A DNA stretch of 53,049 nt from Betaproteobacteria bacterium (lineage in GTDB: Bacteria > Pseudomonadota > Gammaproteobacteria > Burkholderiales > Usitatibacteraceae), in NCBI GenBank assembly GCA_011391275.1, contig JAABQW010000221.1, forward strand, positions 1 to 53,049. The letters are read 5' to 3'. The notes under the pieces were generated by a model. The model was given only the letters and a program-made list of their open reading frames with translations. It was not told the origin of the DNA and did no database searches. Made by a program: the position numbers and the translations under genes. Shown one piece after another: positions 18,266 through 32,525 of this stretch; position 1 is the first letter of the stretch, and each line of letters starts with the position of its first letter.

Positions 18266-19203
18266 CGCGCACCTGCCTTGCGACGCGGCTTGACCGCGTC
18301 CGGGCCGATGAGCCGCTCGCCGTGCTCGATCACGAAGCGCTCGAAGGCCTGGGCGATCCTCGGCAGGCGCCGGTCCTGTCGGTGCACCACGTACCACTGC
18401 CGCATCACCGGGAATCCCTCTACGTCCAGGATCACGAGACTACCGAGCGCGAGCTCCTGGCGCAATGCGTGCGCCGAGAGGAACCCCACGCCCAGCCCCG
18501 CGGCGGCGGCCTGCTTGATCGTCTCGTTGGCGGCGATCTCCATCTCGATCCTCGGGACGATGCCGGCCTCCGCGAAGGCCTGCTCCATGGCAAGCCGCGT
18601 GGACGAGCCCGGCTCGCGCGTGAGGATGGGCTCCCCGGCGACGCGGGAGAGCGGGATGCGGCGCTTTCCCGCGAGCGGGTGGGACGGGGCGGCCGCGATC
18701 ACGTGCGGGTGCGGCGCGAACGCGGTGGCCGTGTAGCCCGCCTCCGACGGCGGCTGGCTGATGACCGCGAGGTCGGTTGCGTGAGCGGTCAGCCGCGAGA
18801 GCAGCTCGTCGCGGTTCTGCACCGTGAGGCGCACGCGGATGCCGGGGTGGAGCCTGCGGAAGGCAGCCACGATCCAGGGGAAGAAGTGGTCGCCGGCGTT
18901 GATGACCGCGATGTCGAGGAGGCCCCGCGCGAGGCTGTCCAGCTCCGCAATGGCCTCCTCCGCCCCGCGGATGTGCCCGAGGATCTCGCGCGTGTGCAGC
19001 AGCACCTCCTCGCCCTCCTGCGTGAGCCGCAGGCGCCGGCCGCCGCGCTCGAAGAGCGCCGCCCCGGCGTGGCCCTCGAGCTGCTTCACCTGGATGGACA
19101 CGGCCGGCGGGGTGAGGTGCAGCTCCTCGGCCGCCCGCGTGAGGGAGAGGTGGCGGGCGGCGCTCTCGAAGACGCGCAGCTGGCGCAGGGTGGCGTTTCG
19201 CAT
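18262..19203 (-). CDS. LysR family transcriptional regulator (CbbR-like)
   Basis: N-terminal HTH TLRQLRVFESAARHLSLTRAAEELHLTPPAVSIQVKQLE; CbbR-type C-terminal region. Confidence 0.88.
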   Translation of the reverse strand: MRNATLRQLRVFESAARHLSLTRAAEELHLTPPAVSIQVKQLEGHAGAALFERGGRRLRLTQEGEEVLLHTREILGHIRGAEEAIAELDSLARGLLDIAVINAGDHFFPWIVAAFRRLHPGIRVRLTVQNRDELLSRLTAHATDLAVISQPPSEAGYTATAFAPHPHVIAAAPSHPLAGKRRIPLSRVAGEPILTREPGSSTRLAMEQAFAEAGIVPRIEMEIAANETIKQAAAAGLGVGFLSAHALRQELALGSLVILDVEGFPVMRQWYVVHRQDRRLPRIAQAFERFVIEHGERLIGPDAVKPRRKAGAR

Positions 19204-19218
19204 TAAGTGATCGCTTAA
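19203..19218. promoter_or_regulatory. Near-perfect palindrome TTAAGTGATCGCTTAA abutting the LysR start codon, candidate operator
   Basis: Arms TTAAG/CTTAA, AT-rich patch in otherwise GC-rich DNA, within the divergent lysR / 92-aa ORF intergenic region. Confidence 0.5.
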
Positions 19219-19299
19219 CTCAAGCCAAAGTTCATTTTACTTTTACTTAAGCCATCCGGCGAGTACCTTGGTCTCGACCGGACCGAACAGGAGTGCGCC

Positions 19300-19578
19300 A
19301 TGGACATGAAGGAACCCGCCCGCGCCGGGCTTGCCGGGGGACGCGAGGCGCTGAACGCGGCCTTCTGGGACCTCGGGCTGCGCTTCCAGTGGGACGCGGC
19401 GACCTGGGGCGTGCTCGTGCAGATGGAGACGCTGGAGGCGCAGCTCGACTACTACCTGCGCAACTGGCAGCCGCACCTGCTGGCCGCCTACCAGCCCGCC
19501 TTCCTCGCGCAGCTCGTGGAAAGCCGCCTCGCGCAGCCCGGGGCGCGCTTCGGCATGGAGGCGATGACTCGCGCCTGA
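19300..19578 (+). CDS. Conserved-looking hypothetical protein, 92 aa, divergent from the LysR gene
   Basis: ATG with upstream AGGAG; MDMKEPARAGLAGGREALNAAFWDLGLRFQWDAATWGVLVQME... Confidence 0.6.
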   Translation: MDMKEPARAGLAGGREALNAAFWDLGLRFQWDAATWGVLVQMETLEAQLDYYLRNWQPHLLAAYQPAFLAQLVESRLAQPGARFGMEAMTRA

Positions 19579-19597
19579 GGCGCGGCGCCCTCCTCCG

Positions 19598-21556
<1,959 letters not shown>

Positions 21557-21567
21557 GGGCGGGTCTT

Positions 21568-22275
21568 TCAGTCGAGCGTGCCGGCCGCCATTTTCACATC
21601 GGTGGCCGTCTCCAGGGCGGCGGCGATGGCCGCTTCGACGCCGCGCACCATGCTGGCGAGCGCCATCGCGGGCTGCCCGGGGCGGGTGACGGCCTGGCCC
21701 TCGAGCCACGGCACGTGGATGAAGCCGGCGCGCGCCGCGCGGCCGCTGGCGGCCAGGTAGTGCAGCACGCCGTACAGGAGATGGTTGCAGACGAAGGTGC
21801 CGGCGCTGTTGGAGACCTCCGCGGGCACGCCCGCCTCGCGGATCGCCGCCGTCATCGCCTTGATGGGCACGGTGGCGAAGTAGGCCGCGGGCCCGGCCGG
21901 TGCCACGGGCTCGTCGATGGGCTGCCGGTCGGCGTTGTCGGCGATTCGCGCGTCGTCCACGTTGATCGCCACGCGCTCGACCGACAGGCAGGGCCGGCCG
22001 CCCGCCTGGCCCAGCAGGATCACCAGCGCGGGATCGAGCCGCTCGATTTCCCCGGCGACCACCTCGATGGCCCGCCGGAACTCGGTCGGCACCCGCAGCG
22101 TGTGCACGCGCGCGCGGCCGATGGCCGCAGGCAGCTGCCCGCAGATCTCCCAGGAGGGGTTGGTGTCCTCGCCGCCGAAGGGCTCGAAGCCGGTGACGAG
22201 GACGGGCCCCGCGCCGGCCCCGCCCGCCTTTGTGCCAACGCCCGCGGGGGCGAGTTTCGGGCGCCGCGCGGCCAT
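21568..22275 (-). CDS. pcp: Pyroglutamyl-peptidase I family (C15) protein
   Basis: [44 protein letters not shown] (catalytic Cys). Confidence 0.9.
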   Translation of the reverse strand: MAARRPKLAPAGVGTKAGGAGAGPVLVTGFEPFGGEDTNPSWEICGQLPAAIGRARVHTLRVPTEFRRAIEVVAGEIERLDPALVILLGQAGGRPCLSVERVAINVDDARIADNADRQPIDEPVAPAGPAAYFATVPIKAMTAAIREAGVPAEVSNSAGTFVCNHLLYGVLHYLAASGRAARAGFIHVPWLEGQAVTRPGQPAMALASMVRGVEAAIAAALETATDVKMAAGTLD

Positions 22276-22283
22276 GCTCCCGG

Positions 22284-23075
22284 TCAGAACGCGGCCGTCA
22301 CGTAGGCCATCGGGCCCGAGAACTCGTAGTTGAAGCTGCCGCGGGCCTTGCCCTTGGTGATGTCGAGGTTGTAGTCGTTCAGCATCCAGCCCGCGCCCAG
22401 TGCCCAGTTGCGGTTGAGGCGGTACTCGGCGCTGACGGCCCCGTTGACGAGGGTGCCGTCGTAGTCGTCGTACTCGAGGGAGAAGACCTGCGCGTAGGCC
22501 GAAAGGCGCCACTCGGAGCTGAACTGCCAGGCCCCCTGCAGGCCGATCACGGGCAGCGGGATCGTGCGCTCGGCCGCCTCCGCGATGCCGCCGCCGGCGC
22601 TCTCGAGCTTCGTCTCGAACGAAGTCGTGTGCAGGCCCAGCAGCAGCGAGAGCTCGTTGCCGCCCTCGCGGTAGAACGACCAGCCGTAGGACAGGCGCCA
22701 GACGTCGGAATCGAAGTTCGCGTTGACGTTCGTGTTCACCGGGAAGACCTGGTCGCCGAAACGGATCTCGCCGGTGATCGTCTTCTGCGAGTCCCGGGCG
22801 AGCCGCAGGTAGCCCAGCTCGATGCGGTGGCGGGGGTTGATGCGCCAGGTGGCGTCGAGGACTGGCAGCGACTTGCTCTCCTCGAAACCCAGGTCGCTCT
22901 CCAGGGAGATCGAGGTGCCGAGCGCCCCGTTTGCGGCGTCGAGGCGAAGCGTGGTGTCCGAGCTCGAGTAAAACCCGCCCAGCCGGACGGAGACGCCCTG
23001 CTCGTTCATGGGGTCGGCCGCCAGGGCCGGGAGGGTGGCGAGCGAGGCGAGCGTGGCAATGATTGTCTTGTTCAT
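22284..23075 (-). CDS. Outer-membrane beta-barrel protein with signal peptide
   Basis: [21 protein letters not shown]...; alternating barrel-like strands, C-terminal ...YVTAAF. Confidence 0.7.
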   Translation of the reverse strand: MNKTIIATLASLATLPALAADPMNEQGVSVRLGGFYSSSDTTLRLDAANGALGTSISLESDLGFEESKSLPVLDATWRINPRHRIELGYLRLARDSQKTITGEIRFGDQVFPVNTNVNANFDSDVWRLSYGWSFYREGGNELSLLLGLHTTSFETKLESAGGGIAEAAERTIPLPVIGLQGAWQFSSEWRLSAYAQVFSLEYDDYDGTLVNGAVSAEYRLNRNWALGAGWMLNDYNLDITKGKARGSFNYEFSGPMAYVTAAF

Positions 23076-23131
23076 GAGGGTCTCTCGATAGGTCTTGCGC
23101 TCGTGTCGGCGCACGATATCACGGCGGGCGG

Positions 23132-23923
23132 CTACCGCGCCGTCCACCCGCCGTCGATGGAAATGGAGGTGCCGTTGATCTGCGCCGCGGCGGGCGAGGC
23201 GAGGTGCAGGGCCAGCGCCGCGACGTCCTCGACCTTCACGAACTGCTTGCTCGGCTGCGGCGCGAGGATCACGTCGCGGATCACGTTCTCGCGGGCCACG
23301 CCGTGCACGCGGGCCTGGTCGTCGATCTGCTTCTCGACGATGGGCGTCATCACGTAGCCGGGGCAGATGGCGTTGACCGTGATCCCGAGCTCCGCGACCT
23401 CGAGGGCCACGGACTTCGTGAAACCCACCAGGCCGTGCTTGGCGGCCACGTAGGCGCTCTTGAAGGGCGAGGCGACGAGGCCGTGCGCGGAGGCCATGTT
23501 GATCACCCGCCCCCAGCCGCGCTTCTTCATGCCCGGCAGCGCCGCGCGCGTGGCGTGGAAGGCCGAGGAGAGGTTGATGGCGATGATGGCGTCCCACCTG
23601 TCGGGGGGAAACTCGTCCACCGGGGCCACGTGCTGGATGCCCGCGTTGTTCACCAGGATGTCGACGGCGCCGAACTCCCGCTCGGTCGCGAGCACCAGCT
23701 CGGCGATCTCGCCGGGCCTCGTCATGTCGGCGGGGTGGTGGAGCGCGCGCACGCCGAAGTCCTTCACGATCGCCGCGAGGAGCGCGTCGATGGCCTGCGC
23801 GGTCCCCAGCCCGTTCGTCATCACGTTGGCGCCCTCGGCCGCGAAGGCGCGCGCGATCGCGAGCCCGATGCCGCTCGTCGACCCCGTCACCAGCACCGTC
23901 TTCCCCGCGAATGCCTTGCCCAT
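23132..23923 (-). CDS. 3-hydroxybutyrate dehydrogenase (SDR family)
   Basis: VTGSTSGIGLAIA, NNAGIQHVAPVDEFP, YVAAKHGLVGFTK, CPGYVMTPIVEKQI; typical of D-beta-hydroxybutyrate dehydrogenases. Confidence 0.9.
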   Translation of the reverse strand: MGKAFAGKTVLVTGSTSGIGLAIARAFAAEGANVMTNGLGTAQAIDALLAAIVKDFGVRALHHPADMTRPGEIAELVLATEREFGAVDILVNNAGIQHVAPVDEFPPDRWDAIIAINLSSAFHATRAALPGMKKRGWGRVINMASAHGLVASPFKSAYVAAKHGLVGFTKSVALEVAELGITVNAICPGYVMTPIVEKQIDDQARVHGVARENVIRDVILAPQPSKQFVKVEDVAALALHLASPAAAQINGTSISIDGGWTAR

Positions 23924-23952
23924 CGCCGCCTCCCTTGCCTTTCCGCGCCGGC

Positions 23953-24579
23953 CTACTCGCCGCGCATCGCCCACGCCCGCCGTGCGGCGGGTCGTGCGAA
24001 ACATTCCGCCAGCCAGCGCGCCAGGTTCGGGCGCGCCGCGTGGTCCATGCGCCGCGCGCGGAACATCGCGGCGGCCAGGTTCAGGTCCGCGACCGTGAAC
24101 GCGTCGCCGGCTAGCCACGGGCGCTGCGCCAGCGCGGCCTCGACCACCGCGAGGGGCCGCTCGAGCCGCTCCAGCGCCGCGGCCGCGCGCGCCGCATCGC
24201 GCTTGTCCTCCGGCAGCACGAACGAGTGCGAGGCCCACTCCCCGACGTTCGGGTCGATCTCCGTGACCGCGAAGAAGGACCACTGGTACGCGAGTCCTTC
24301 GCCCTCCACCGTCGCGGGCCACAGGCCCTTGCCGTGCTTGCGCGCGAGGTAGAGGTTGATCGCCATCGATTCCCAGAGCGCGAATCCGTCGTCGTCGATT
24401 GCGGGAACGCGGCCGAGCGGGTTCGCGCGCCGGAAGCCGGGGTCGTTCTTGCCGAGCGGGCCGTCGGGGTCGTCGCGGTAGTGGATCGGGACGTGCTCGT
24501 AGGGAATGCCGAGTTCCTCGGCCATCCAGAGGGCGCGGATGGCGCGCGAAGCGGCGATGCCGTAGATCCTGAGGGTCAT
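23953..24579 (-). CDS. Glutathione S-transferase family protein
   Basis: [30 protein letters not shown]...[27 protein letters not shown]. Confidence 0.9.
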   Translation of the reverse strand: MTLRIYGIAASRAIRALWMAEELGIPYEHVPIHYRDDPDGPLGKNDPGFRRANPLGRVPAIDDDGFALWESMAINLYLARKHGKGLWPATVEGEGLAYQWSFFAVTEIDPNVGEWASHSFVLPEDKRDAARAAAALERLERPLAVVEAALAQRPWLAGDAFTVADLNLAAAMFRARRMDHAARPNLARWLAECFARPAARRAWAMRGE

Positions 24580-25027
24580 GGTCGGTCTCCTGGCCTGAGC
24601 ATTTCGATGTGTGGGATGCCGTCCTCGTCGTAGGGGTCGGAAGCGCGCGCGAAACCGAACCCCGCGTAGAAGCGCTCGAGGTGGAGCTGCGCGCCGATGC
24701 GCACCGCCTCCCCCGGCCAGAGCGCCGCGCACCGGCGAAGGGCCTCGCCCATGAGTTCGCGGCCCATCCCGGTGCCGCGCGCCGCCTGCGTGGTGACGAC
24801 GCGGCCGATCGAGGGCTCGCGGAACTTGACCCCGGCGGGGACGAGGCGGCAGTAGGCGGCGAGCGCGTCCCCCGATCTCGCGAACAGGTGCCAGCTCCCG
24901 GGGTCCGCGCCGTCCATGTCCTGGAACACGCAGGCCTGCTCGACCACGAAGACCGCGGAGCGCGCCTGGAGGATGTCGTGCACCTCGCGCGCCGTGAGCC
25001 CGTCGAGGCGCGCGAAGCGCCACGCCG

Positions 25028-25031
<4 letters not shown>
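24576..25031 (-). CDS. GNAT N-acetyltransferase, ElaA-like
   Basis: [45 protein letters not shown] overlap with GST gene. Confidence 0.85.
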
Positions 25032-27421
<2,390 letters not shown>

Positions 27422-27567
27422 GCTCGCTCGCGGGGGGTTCGGGTGACGGCCGGTCGGGAATTTGCAATTATATCGGAGGCTTGCGGCCGATGCTGCGCTG
27501 CATCAAACTGCAGCTACGCCGAACGTCCATCCGCCCCCGGCGGGAACCCACGAACCCGGACCCCTCC

Positions 27568-28392
27568 ATGCCCCAACGTCGCCGCGTCTTCTTCGTCTCC
27601 GACCGCACCGGCCTCACCGTCGAGGCCCTCGGATCCTCCCTCATCACGCAGTTCGACGGCATCGACTTCGTCCGCGTGACGATGCCCTTCATCGACTCGG
27701 CCGATAAGGCGCGCGAGGCCGTCGCCCAGATCAACGCCGCGCACCGCGACTCGGGCAAGCGCCCCCTGGTCTTCAGCTCGCTCGTGGACGACGCCGTGCG
27801 CGCGGAGATCGACAAGGTGGACGGGCTGGTCCTCGACGTGTTCGGCAAGTTCATCGTCCCCCTCGAGCAGGAGCTCGGCCTGAAGTCGATGCACGCCGTG
27901 GGCAAGAGCCACAGCGCCGGCAACGCGGGCGACTACAACTACCGCATCGAGGCCATCAACTACACGCTGGCCCACGACGACGGCGTCACCCACCGCGGCC
28001 TCGAGGAGGCGGACCTGGTGCTGGTCGGCGTCTCGCGCAGCGGCAAGACGCCCACCTCGCTCTACATGGCGATGCAGTTCGGCATCAAGGCGGCCAACTA
28101 CCCGCTGATCCCGGAGGACCTCGAGGCCAACCGCCTGCCGCCCTCCCTCATCCCGCTGAAGAGCAAGGTCTGGGGCCTCACGATCCAGCCCGAGCGCCTG
28201 CACCAGATCCGCAAGGAGCGCCGCCCGGACTCGAAGTACGCGGACCTCGCGAACTGCCGCTACGAGGTCGCGGCCGCCGAGAAGCTCATGCGCCAGGCCG
28301 ACATCCCGTTCCTCGACTCGACGACCAAGTCCATCGAGGAAATCGCGACGACCATGCTGCACGAGGCGCAGCTCGAGCGCCGGGTCTATTGA
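27568..28392 (+). CDS. ppsR: PEP synthase regulatory protein (bifunctional kinase/pyrophosphorylase, DUF299)
   Basis: VFFVSDRTGLTVEALGSSLITQF; VGVSRSGKTPTSLYMAMQFG; divergent from ppsA. Confidence 0.94.
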   Translation: MPQRRRVFFVSDRTGLTVEALGSSLITQFDGIDFVRVTMPFIDSADKAREAVAQINAAHRDSGKRPLVFSSLVDDAVRAEIDKVDGLVLDVFGKFIVPLEQELGLKSMHAVGKSHSAGNAGDYNYRIEAINYTLAHDDGVTHRGLEEADLVLVGVSRSGKTPTSLYMAMQFGIKAANYPLIPEDLEANRLPPSLIPLKSKVWGLTIQPERLHQIRKERRPDSKYADLANCRYEVAAAEKLMRQADIPFLDSTTKSIEEIATTMLHEAQLERRVY

Positions 28393-28450
28393 GCGGCACC
28401 CGGACCCTTCGCGGCGGGCCGCCTCCGGGCGGCCCGCGCGCTTCCCCGCC

Positions 28451-28756
28451 ATGAAGCGCCTGTACAACGCCGCCAACCTGCCCGAGGCGCACCTCGTCGC
28501 GGGATGGCTCGTGCAGCACGGCATCCGCATCCGCATCCTCAACGCCAACGCCACGGGGGCGCTCGGCGAACTGCCGGTGGACGCGGCCGCGCCGCAACTG
28601 TGGCTCGAGGATCCGCGCGACGAAGCGCGCGCCCGGGCATTCCTCGAGGAGTTCCGCGCCCAGGCCTCGGGCCCGTCCCGGCCATGCCCCGCCTGCGGGG
28701 AGGACAACCCGCCCGCCTTCGAGCTCTGCTGGGCGTGCGGCAAGGGCATTCCGTGA
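28451..28756 (+). CDS. DUF2007-like small protein with C-terminal zinc ribbon
   Basis: MKRLYNAANLPEAHLVAGWLVQHGIRIRILN...CPACGEDNPPAFELCWACG. Confidence 0.75.
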   Translation: MKRLYNAANLPEAHLVAGWLVQHGIRIRILNANATGALGELPVDAAAPQLWLEDPRDEARARAFLEEFRAQASGPSRPCPACGEDNPPAFELCWACGKGIP

Positions 28757-28812
28757 CAGGAGGCCCCGTCCGCGCCCGGGGTGTAAAATCCGCTCACTCC
28801 ACCCACGCTCGG

Positions 28813-29319
28813 ATGAACTCCCCCATGAAGAAGAAGCTGCTCCCGGCCATCGCCTGCGCCGTCGCGTTCTCCCTTTCCCCGGCCGTCGCCCAGCAAGGCG
28901 CGCCCGCCAAGGCCGGCGCCGCCGATGCGGCCGCCCTCGCGAAGCTGCGCGACAGCGTCCGTACCGACCAGAAGGCGCTCGTTGCGCGTAACCTTTCCCT
29001 CACGGACGCGGAAGGCAAGGCCTTCTGGCCCGTCTACGACAAGTGCCGCCAGTCCCTGGACGCTTCCCACGGCAAGGTGAACCGCGCGATGACCGATTAC
29101 GTGAGCGCGGGCGACAAGATGACCGACGCCAACGCGAAGCGCCTCGTCGGCGAGGTGCTCGCCGGCGAGGCCGCCGAGGCAAGCGCGCGCAAGGCCTGCT
29201 TCGATCGCGTCGCGAAGGTGCTGCCGGGCAGGAAGGCGGCGCGCTACTTCCAGATCGAGACCAAGATCGCGGCCCTGTTCCGCTTCGACGCCGCCGTGGC
29301 CGTCCCGCTCGTCGACTGA
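28813..29319 (+). CDS. Secreted hypothetical protein
   Basis: Signal peptide MKKKLLPAIACAVAFSLSPAVAQQ; ...SLTDAEGKAFWPVYDKCRQSLD. Confidence 0.7.
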   Translation: MNSPMKKKLLPAIACAVAFSLSPAVAQQGAPAKAGAADAAALAKLRDSVRTDQKALVARNLSLTDAEGKAFWPVYDKCRQSLDASHGKVNRAMTDYVSAGDKMTDANAKRLVGEVLAGEAAEASARKACFDRVAKVLPGRKAARYFQIETKIAALFRFDAAVAVPLVD

Positions 29320-29365
29320 CGCGGCGGGGCGCAGGACACGGCCGGATCCCGCAAGGGCGCGGTCG

Positions 29366-29728
29366 CTACCGCGTGGCTGCGTCGCCCACGTAGCAGTCCG
29401 TGGTGTCCTCGGCGCAGATCACGCGCAGCGCCAGCCGCTTCCCGCAGCCTGCGGCCTCGACGCTGAACTCGCCGCGGTCCGGGGACTGGACGCGCGGCCC
29501 GGGGAAATTCGGCTTGAGCCTTTGCGCGGAGACGAGTTTCGCCGTTGCGGCAGGGCACGCCAGGTCGGCGCGCGCCCGCACGAGCCCCGCTTCCAGGGCC
29601 ACGGACTCCCGCGCCTTCAGCGCCGGCGAGAGGGGATAGCCCTCCCGGGCCAGCGGCGCATCGGTGGCGCAGGCGGAAACGGCCGCGAGGGCCGCGAACG
29701 GAAGAAGCCTGAGCACAAGTGCATTCAT
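29366..29728 (-). CDS. Hypothetical lipoprotein
   Basis: MNALVLRLLPFAALAAVSACATDAP (lipobox), two conserved-looking Cys in the C-terminal half. Confidence 0.65.
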   Translation of the reverse strand: MNALVLRLLPFAALAAVSACATDAPLAREGYPLSPALKARESVALEAGLVRARADLACPAATAKLVSAQRLKPNFPGPRVQSPDRGEFSVEAAGCGKRLALRVICAEDTTDCYVGDAATR

Positions 29729-29772
29729 TGCAGCTCCCTTGGCTGGGAAAGGCGCCCGCGGGGCGCCAGGGT

Positions 29773-31998
29773 TCACGGCGTGCCGATGAAGAGGTAGAAC
29801 CGGCCGGAGCGGTCCTTCGACGTGGCGTAGCCGAGGTATATCGGGCCGAAGATGGTGTTGGAGGCGAGGTACACGCCGTACGAGTTGATCCCGCCCGTCA
29901 GGTTGGGCTCCGTGACGGGATTCTTCATGTAGCCCGCCTCGTAGGACACGCCCGCCAGCAGGGAAAGGCCCAGGATCGGCATGGGCTTGGTCAGGCGGTA
30001 CTGCGCCTGCACCGACACCAGCCCGTACGCATCGTTGCCGATGATCTGCGACGGGGCGAAGGCCGAGAGGCGGCCCAGGCCGCCCAGGGTGAAGCCGTCA
30101 CCCAGCGGGGGCGAGCCGTTGGTCGCCTGCCCTCCCTCCAGCCTGCCGAGCAGGATGAGGTCGCCGGGCGACCAGGCGCCGCTCAGGCGCCCCTCGACCC
30201 GCCCGTACTTTTCCCCGAGGTCGGACACCCTCATGGCGTCGAAGTAGTCGAGGTTGGCGCGGAAGCCCTTCGTGGGGAAGAACGCGAAGTCCTGCGTGTC
30301 GAGCGCCAGCGACGCGGCGACGCCGCCTACCTGCCCCTTCGCATCCGGGAACAAGGAAGAGCCGGTGTCGAGCGTCGCGCGGAGGCTCCGCTCCAGCCAT
30401 CCCACCTTGGCCTGGCCGTAGACGTCGAGGTTCACCCCGAGGTCGAGGCCCACGCGCGCCTCCCTGAGGATGTACTCGGCCCGGCGGTCGCCATCGAGGT
30501 AGAGCCCCACCTTGCTCTGGTCCACCCCGACGTGGGGACGCACGAAGTAGCGCTGGCGGTAGTCGAGGGGCTGGTAGAACTCCGTGCCGATGCCCTGGTT
30601 GCTGCCGAGCTGGGCCGCGGTGAGCCATTCCCCGCCAAAGGCGTTCATCCACGTCTTGCGGTAGAGCGCGCGCACGTTGTAGGGCGACTCCGAGCGGAAG
30701 TCCGAGGACAGGTTGACGCCGAAGCGCAGGTAGTCCGGCCCCCACGACTTCTCCAGCGGCGTGAGCTTCAGGATCGTCTTGTCGCGCTCCGTCAGCACCG
30801 AGTAGTCGAGCGACTGCAGGTCGCCCCGGCTGTAGACGAGCACGAGGTCCTGCGCCAGCGTCTTCGAGTCCAGCGGCTCGCCTTCCTTCTGGCGCATCGC
30901 GGCGCGAAGCTCGACCGGGTTCACGAAGCGCGTCGGCTCGACGCGTACCTCGTGCACCACCGGCGGCTTCGGGCCGGGCTCCAGGCGCACCATGCCCCGC
31001 CACGCCTTGAACTCCTCGGGCGACACGGAAAGGGCGCGCAGCTTGTCGGCGACGGCAAGCGCGGCCGCGCGGCCGATGGCCGAGGCCTCGATCTGGCGGT
31101 TGAAGTCCGCCGCGGTGATCGTGCCCAGCTCCGGGCGCATGTAGATGTCGCCGGGTGCGAGGATCGAGATCGACTTCGCCACGTTCTGCTCGGTGAGGAG
31201 GTTCACCATCTGCCCGACGACGCTGAACACGCCCGTCACCTGGTCGGGCTTGAGCAGAGGGGACCCCACGTTAACCGCGATGACGACCTGGGCGCCGCAG
31301 CGGTCGCGCACCTCCTGGACGGGGACGTTGTCCACGAGGCCGCCGTCGACGAGCTTGCGGCCCTCGCGCACCACCGGGGCGATCGCACCCGGCACCGACA
31401 TGCTGGCGCGCATCGCCGAGGTCAGGTTTCCGCTGCGCATCGCCACGCGCTCGCCGTTGCCGATGTCGGTCGCGATGAGCGTGAGCGGGATCGGCAGGTC
31501 CTCGATGTTGCGCTCGCCGAGGTCGGCGCGGACGAGCTCGTTGAAGAAGAGCTTGATCTTCTCCCCCGCCACCGCGCCCTCGCGGTAGCGAAGCCCGTCC
31601 TTCGTCACGCCGAACTCGAGCCCGGAGTAGAAGCGGTCGTCGATCTGCTTGCGGCGCAGGCTGACGGAATCGCGTCCGGCGCTGTCGTCGAACATGCCCG
31701 CCCAGTCGGTCTTGGCGATGGTCTCCTTCATGTCCGCGGGCGACACCCCGGCGACGTACGCGCCGGCGGCCAGCGCGCCCATGCTCGTGCCCGCCACGCA
31801 GTCGAAGGGCACGCGCAGCTCCTCGAGGACCTCGAGCACGCCCAGGTGCGCGCCTCCCCGGGCGCCACCGCCGCCTAGCACCAGCCCCACCTTCGGACGC
31901 GCGGACGCGGCGGGCGCCTGCGCTCGGGCTTCGGGCAACGCAAGGAGCGCCCCGGCGAGGCACGCGGCCAGGGCGAGGGTCAGGCGAAGGGGGGTCAA
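29773..31998 (-). CDS. Patatin-like phospholipase with POTRA-like region and outer-membrane beta-barrel (type Vd / PlpD-like)
   Basis: Signal peptide; GGGGARGGAHLGVLEVLEE, GTSMG, DGGLVDN; barrel-like C-terminal half ending ...FYLFIGTP. Confidence 0.88.
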   Translation of the reverse strand: MTPLRLTLALAACLAGALLALPEARAQAPAASARPKVGLVLGGGGARGGAHLGVLEVLEELRVPFDCVAGTSMGALAAGAYVAGVSPADMKETIAKTDWAGMFDDSAGRDSVSLRRKQIDDRFYSGLEFGVTKDGLRYREGAVAGEKIKLFFNELVRADLGERNIEDLPIPLTLIATDIGNGERVAMRSGNLTSAMRASMSVPGAIAPVVREGRKLVDGGLVDNVPVQEVRDRCGAQVVIAVNVGSPLLKPDQVTGVFSVVGQMVNLLTEQNVAKSISILAPGDIYMRPELGTITAADFNRQIEASAIGRAAALAVADKLRALSVSPEEFKAWRGMVRLEPGPKPPVVHEVRVEPTRFVNPVELRAAMRQKEGEPLDSKTLAQDLVLVYSRGDLQSLDYSVLTERDKTILKLTPLEKSWGPDYLRFGVNLSSDFRSESPYNVRALYRKTWMNAFGGEWLTAAQLGSNQGIGTEFYQPLDYRQRYFVRPHVGVDQSKVGLYLDGDRRAEYILREARVGLDLGVNLDVYGQAKVGWLERSLRATLDTGSSLFPDAKGQVGGVAASLALDTQDFAFFPTKGFRANLDYFDAMRVSDLGEKYGRVEGRLSGAWSPGDLILLGRLEGGQATNGSPPLGDGFTLGGLGRLSAFAPSQIIGNDAYGLVSVQAQYRLTKPMPILGLSLLAGVSYEAGYMKNPVTEPNLTGGINSYGVYLASNTIFGPIYLGYATSKDRSGRFYLFIGTP

Positions 31999-32030
31999 GG
32001 GGATGCTCCGGATTCGATCAAGCGGGCATT

Positions 32031-32486
32031 TTGCCCGATAATCCCCGCTTCATCGATTCTCCGGGAGCTGCCTTGAACCGATTCCTCGCCGTCGCCATCG
32101 TGCCCGCCCTGCTGGCAACCGGTGCCTCGGCCCAGACGCCGCCGCCGGCATCCGCCGCCCCCGGGAGCACCGTCACCGCGTCCTGCGAGGGCTGCGGCGT
32201 CGTGCGCAGCGTGAAGCGGATCGAGAAGATCCAGCCCCTCACTGCGCAGGAGCGCAAGTCCACCGCCGGACTCGTGGCCTCCGTCCCCCTCGGCGGCGGC
32301 AAGCCCTCGGTGGGCTCGGTGACGGACGTGCGCAACGAGGAGAAGCCTCCCACGGTCACCTGGGAAGTGGTGGTGCTCCTGGACAACGGGCGCTTCCAGC
32401 TGGTCACCCAGGACGACGCCGGCGGCCTCCGCGAAGGCGACAAGGTGCGCGTGGACCGCGGCAAGGTGGTTCTCCGCGAGAAATAG
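32031..32486 (+). CDS. Secreted hypothetical protein (start uncertain; TTG at 32073 gives a better signal peptide)
   Basis: (L/M)NRFLAVAIVPALLATGASAQ; CEGCGVVRSVKRIEK...VTWEVVVLLDNGRFQLVTQ. Confidence 0.7.
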   Translation: MPDNPRFIDSPGAALNRFLAVAIVPALLATGASAQTPPPASAAPGSTVTASCEGCGVVRSVKRIEKIQPLTAQERKSTAGLVASVPLGGGKPSVGSVTDVRNEEKPPTVTWEVVVLLDNGRFQLVTQDDAGGLREGDKVRVDRGKVVLREK

Positions 32487-32490
32487 TCAC

Positions 32491-32525
32491 GAAAAGGGAC
32501 GGGTACCAGGAACCGTCCCTCTTCA
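32491..32525. repeat. Short imperfect palindrome with GGGACGG core between convergent genes
   Basis: GAAAAGGGACGGG-taccagga-ACCGTCCCTCTTCA. Confidence 0.7.

Noticed and set aside
27430-27500. TATAAT-like sequence (27467-27472, minus strand) between divergent ppsA and ppsR
   Set aside because: No acceptable -35 at proper spacing; plausible ppsA promoter but not supportable from sequence alone.
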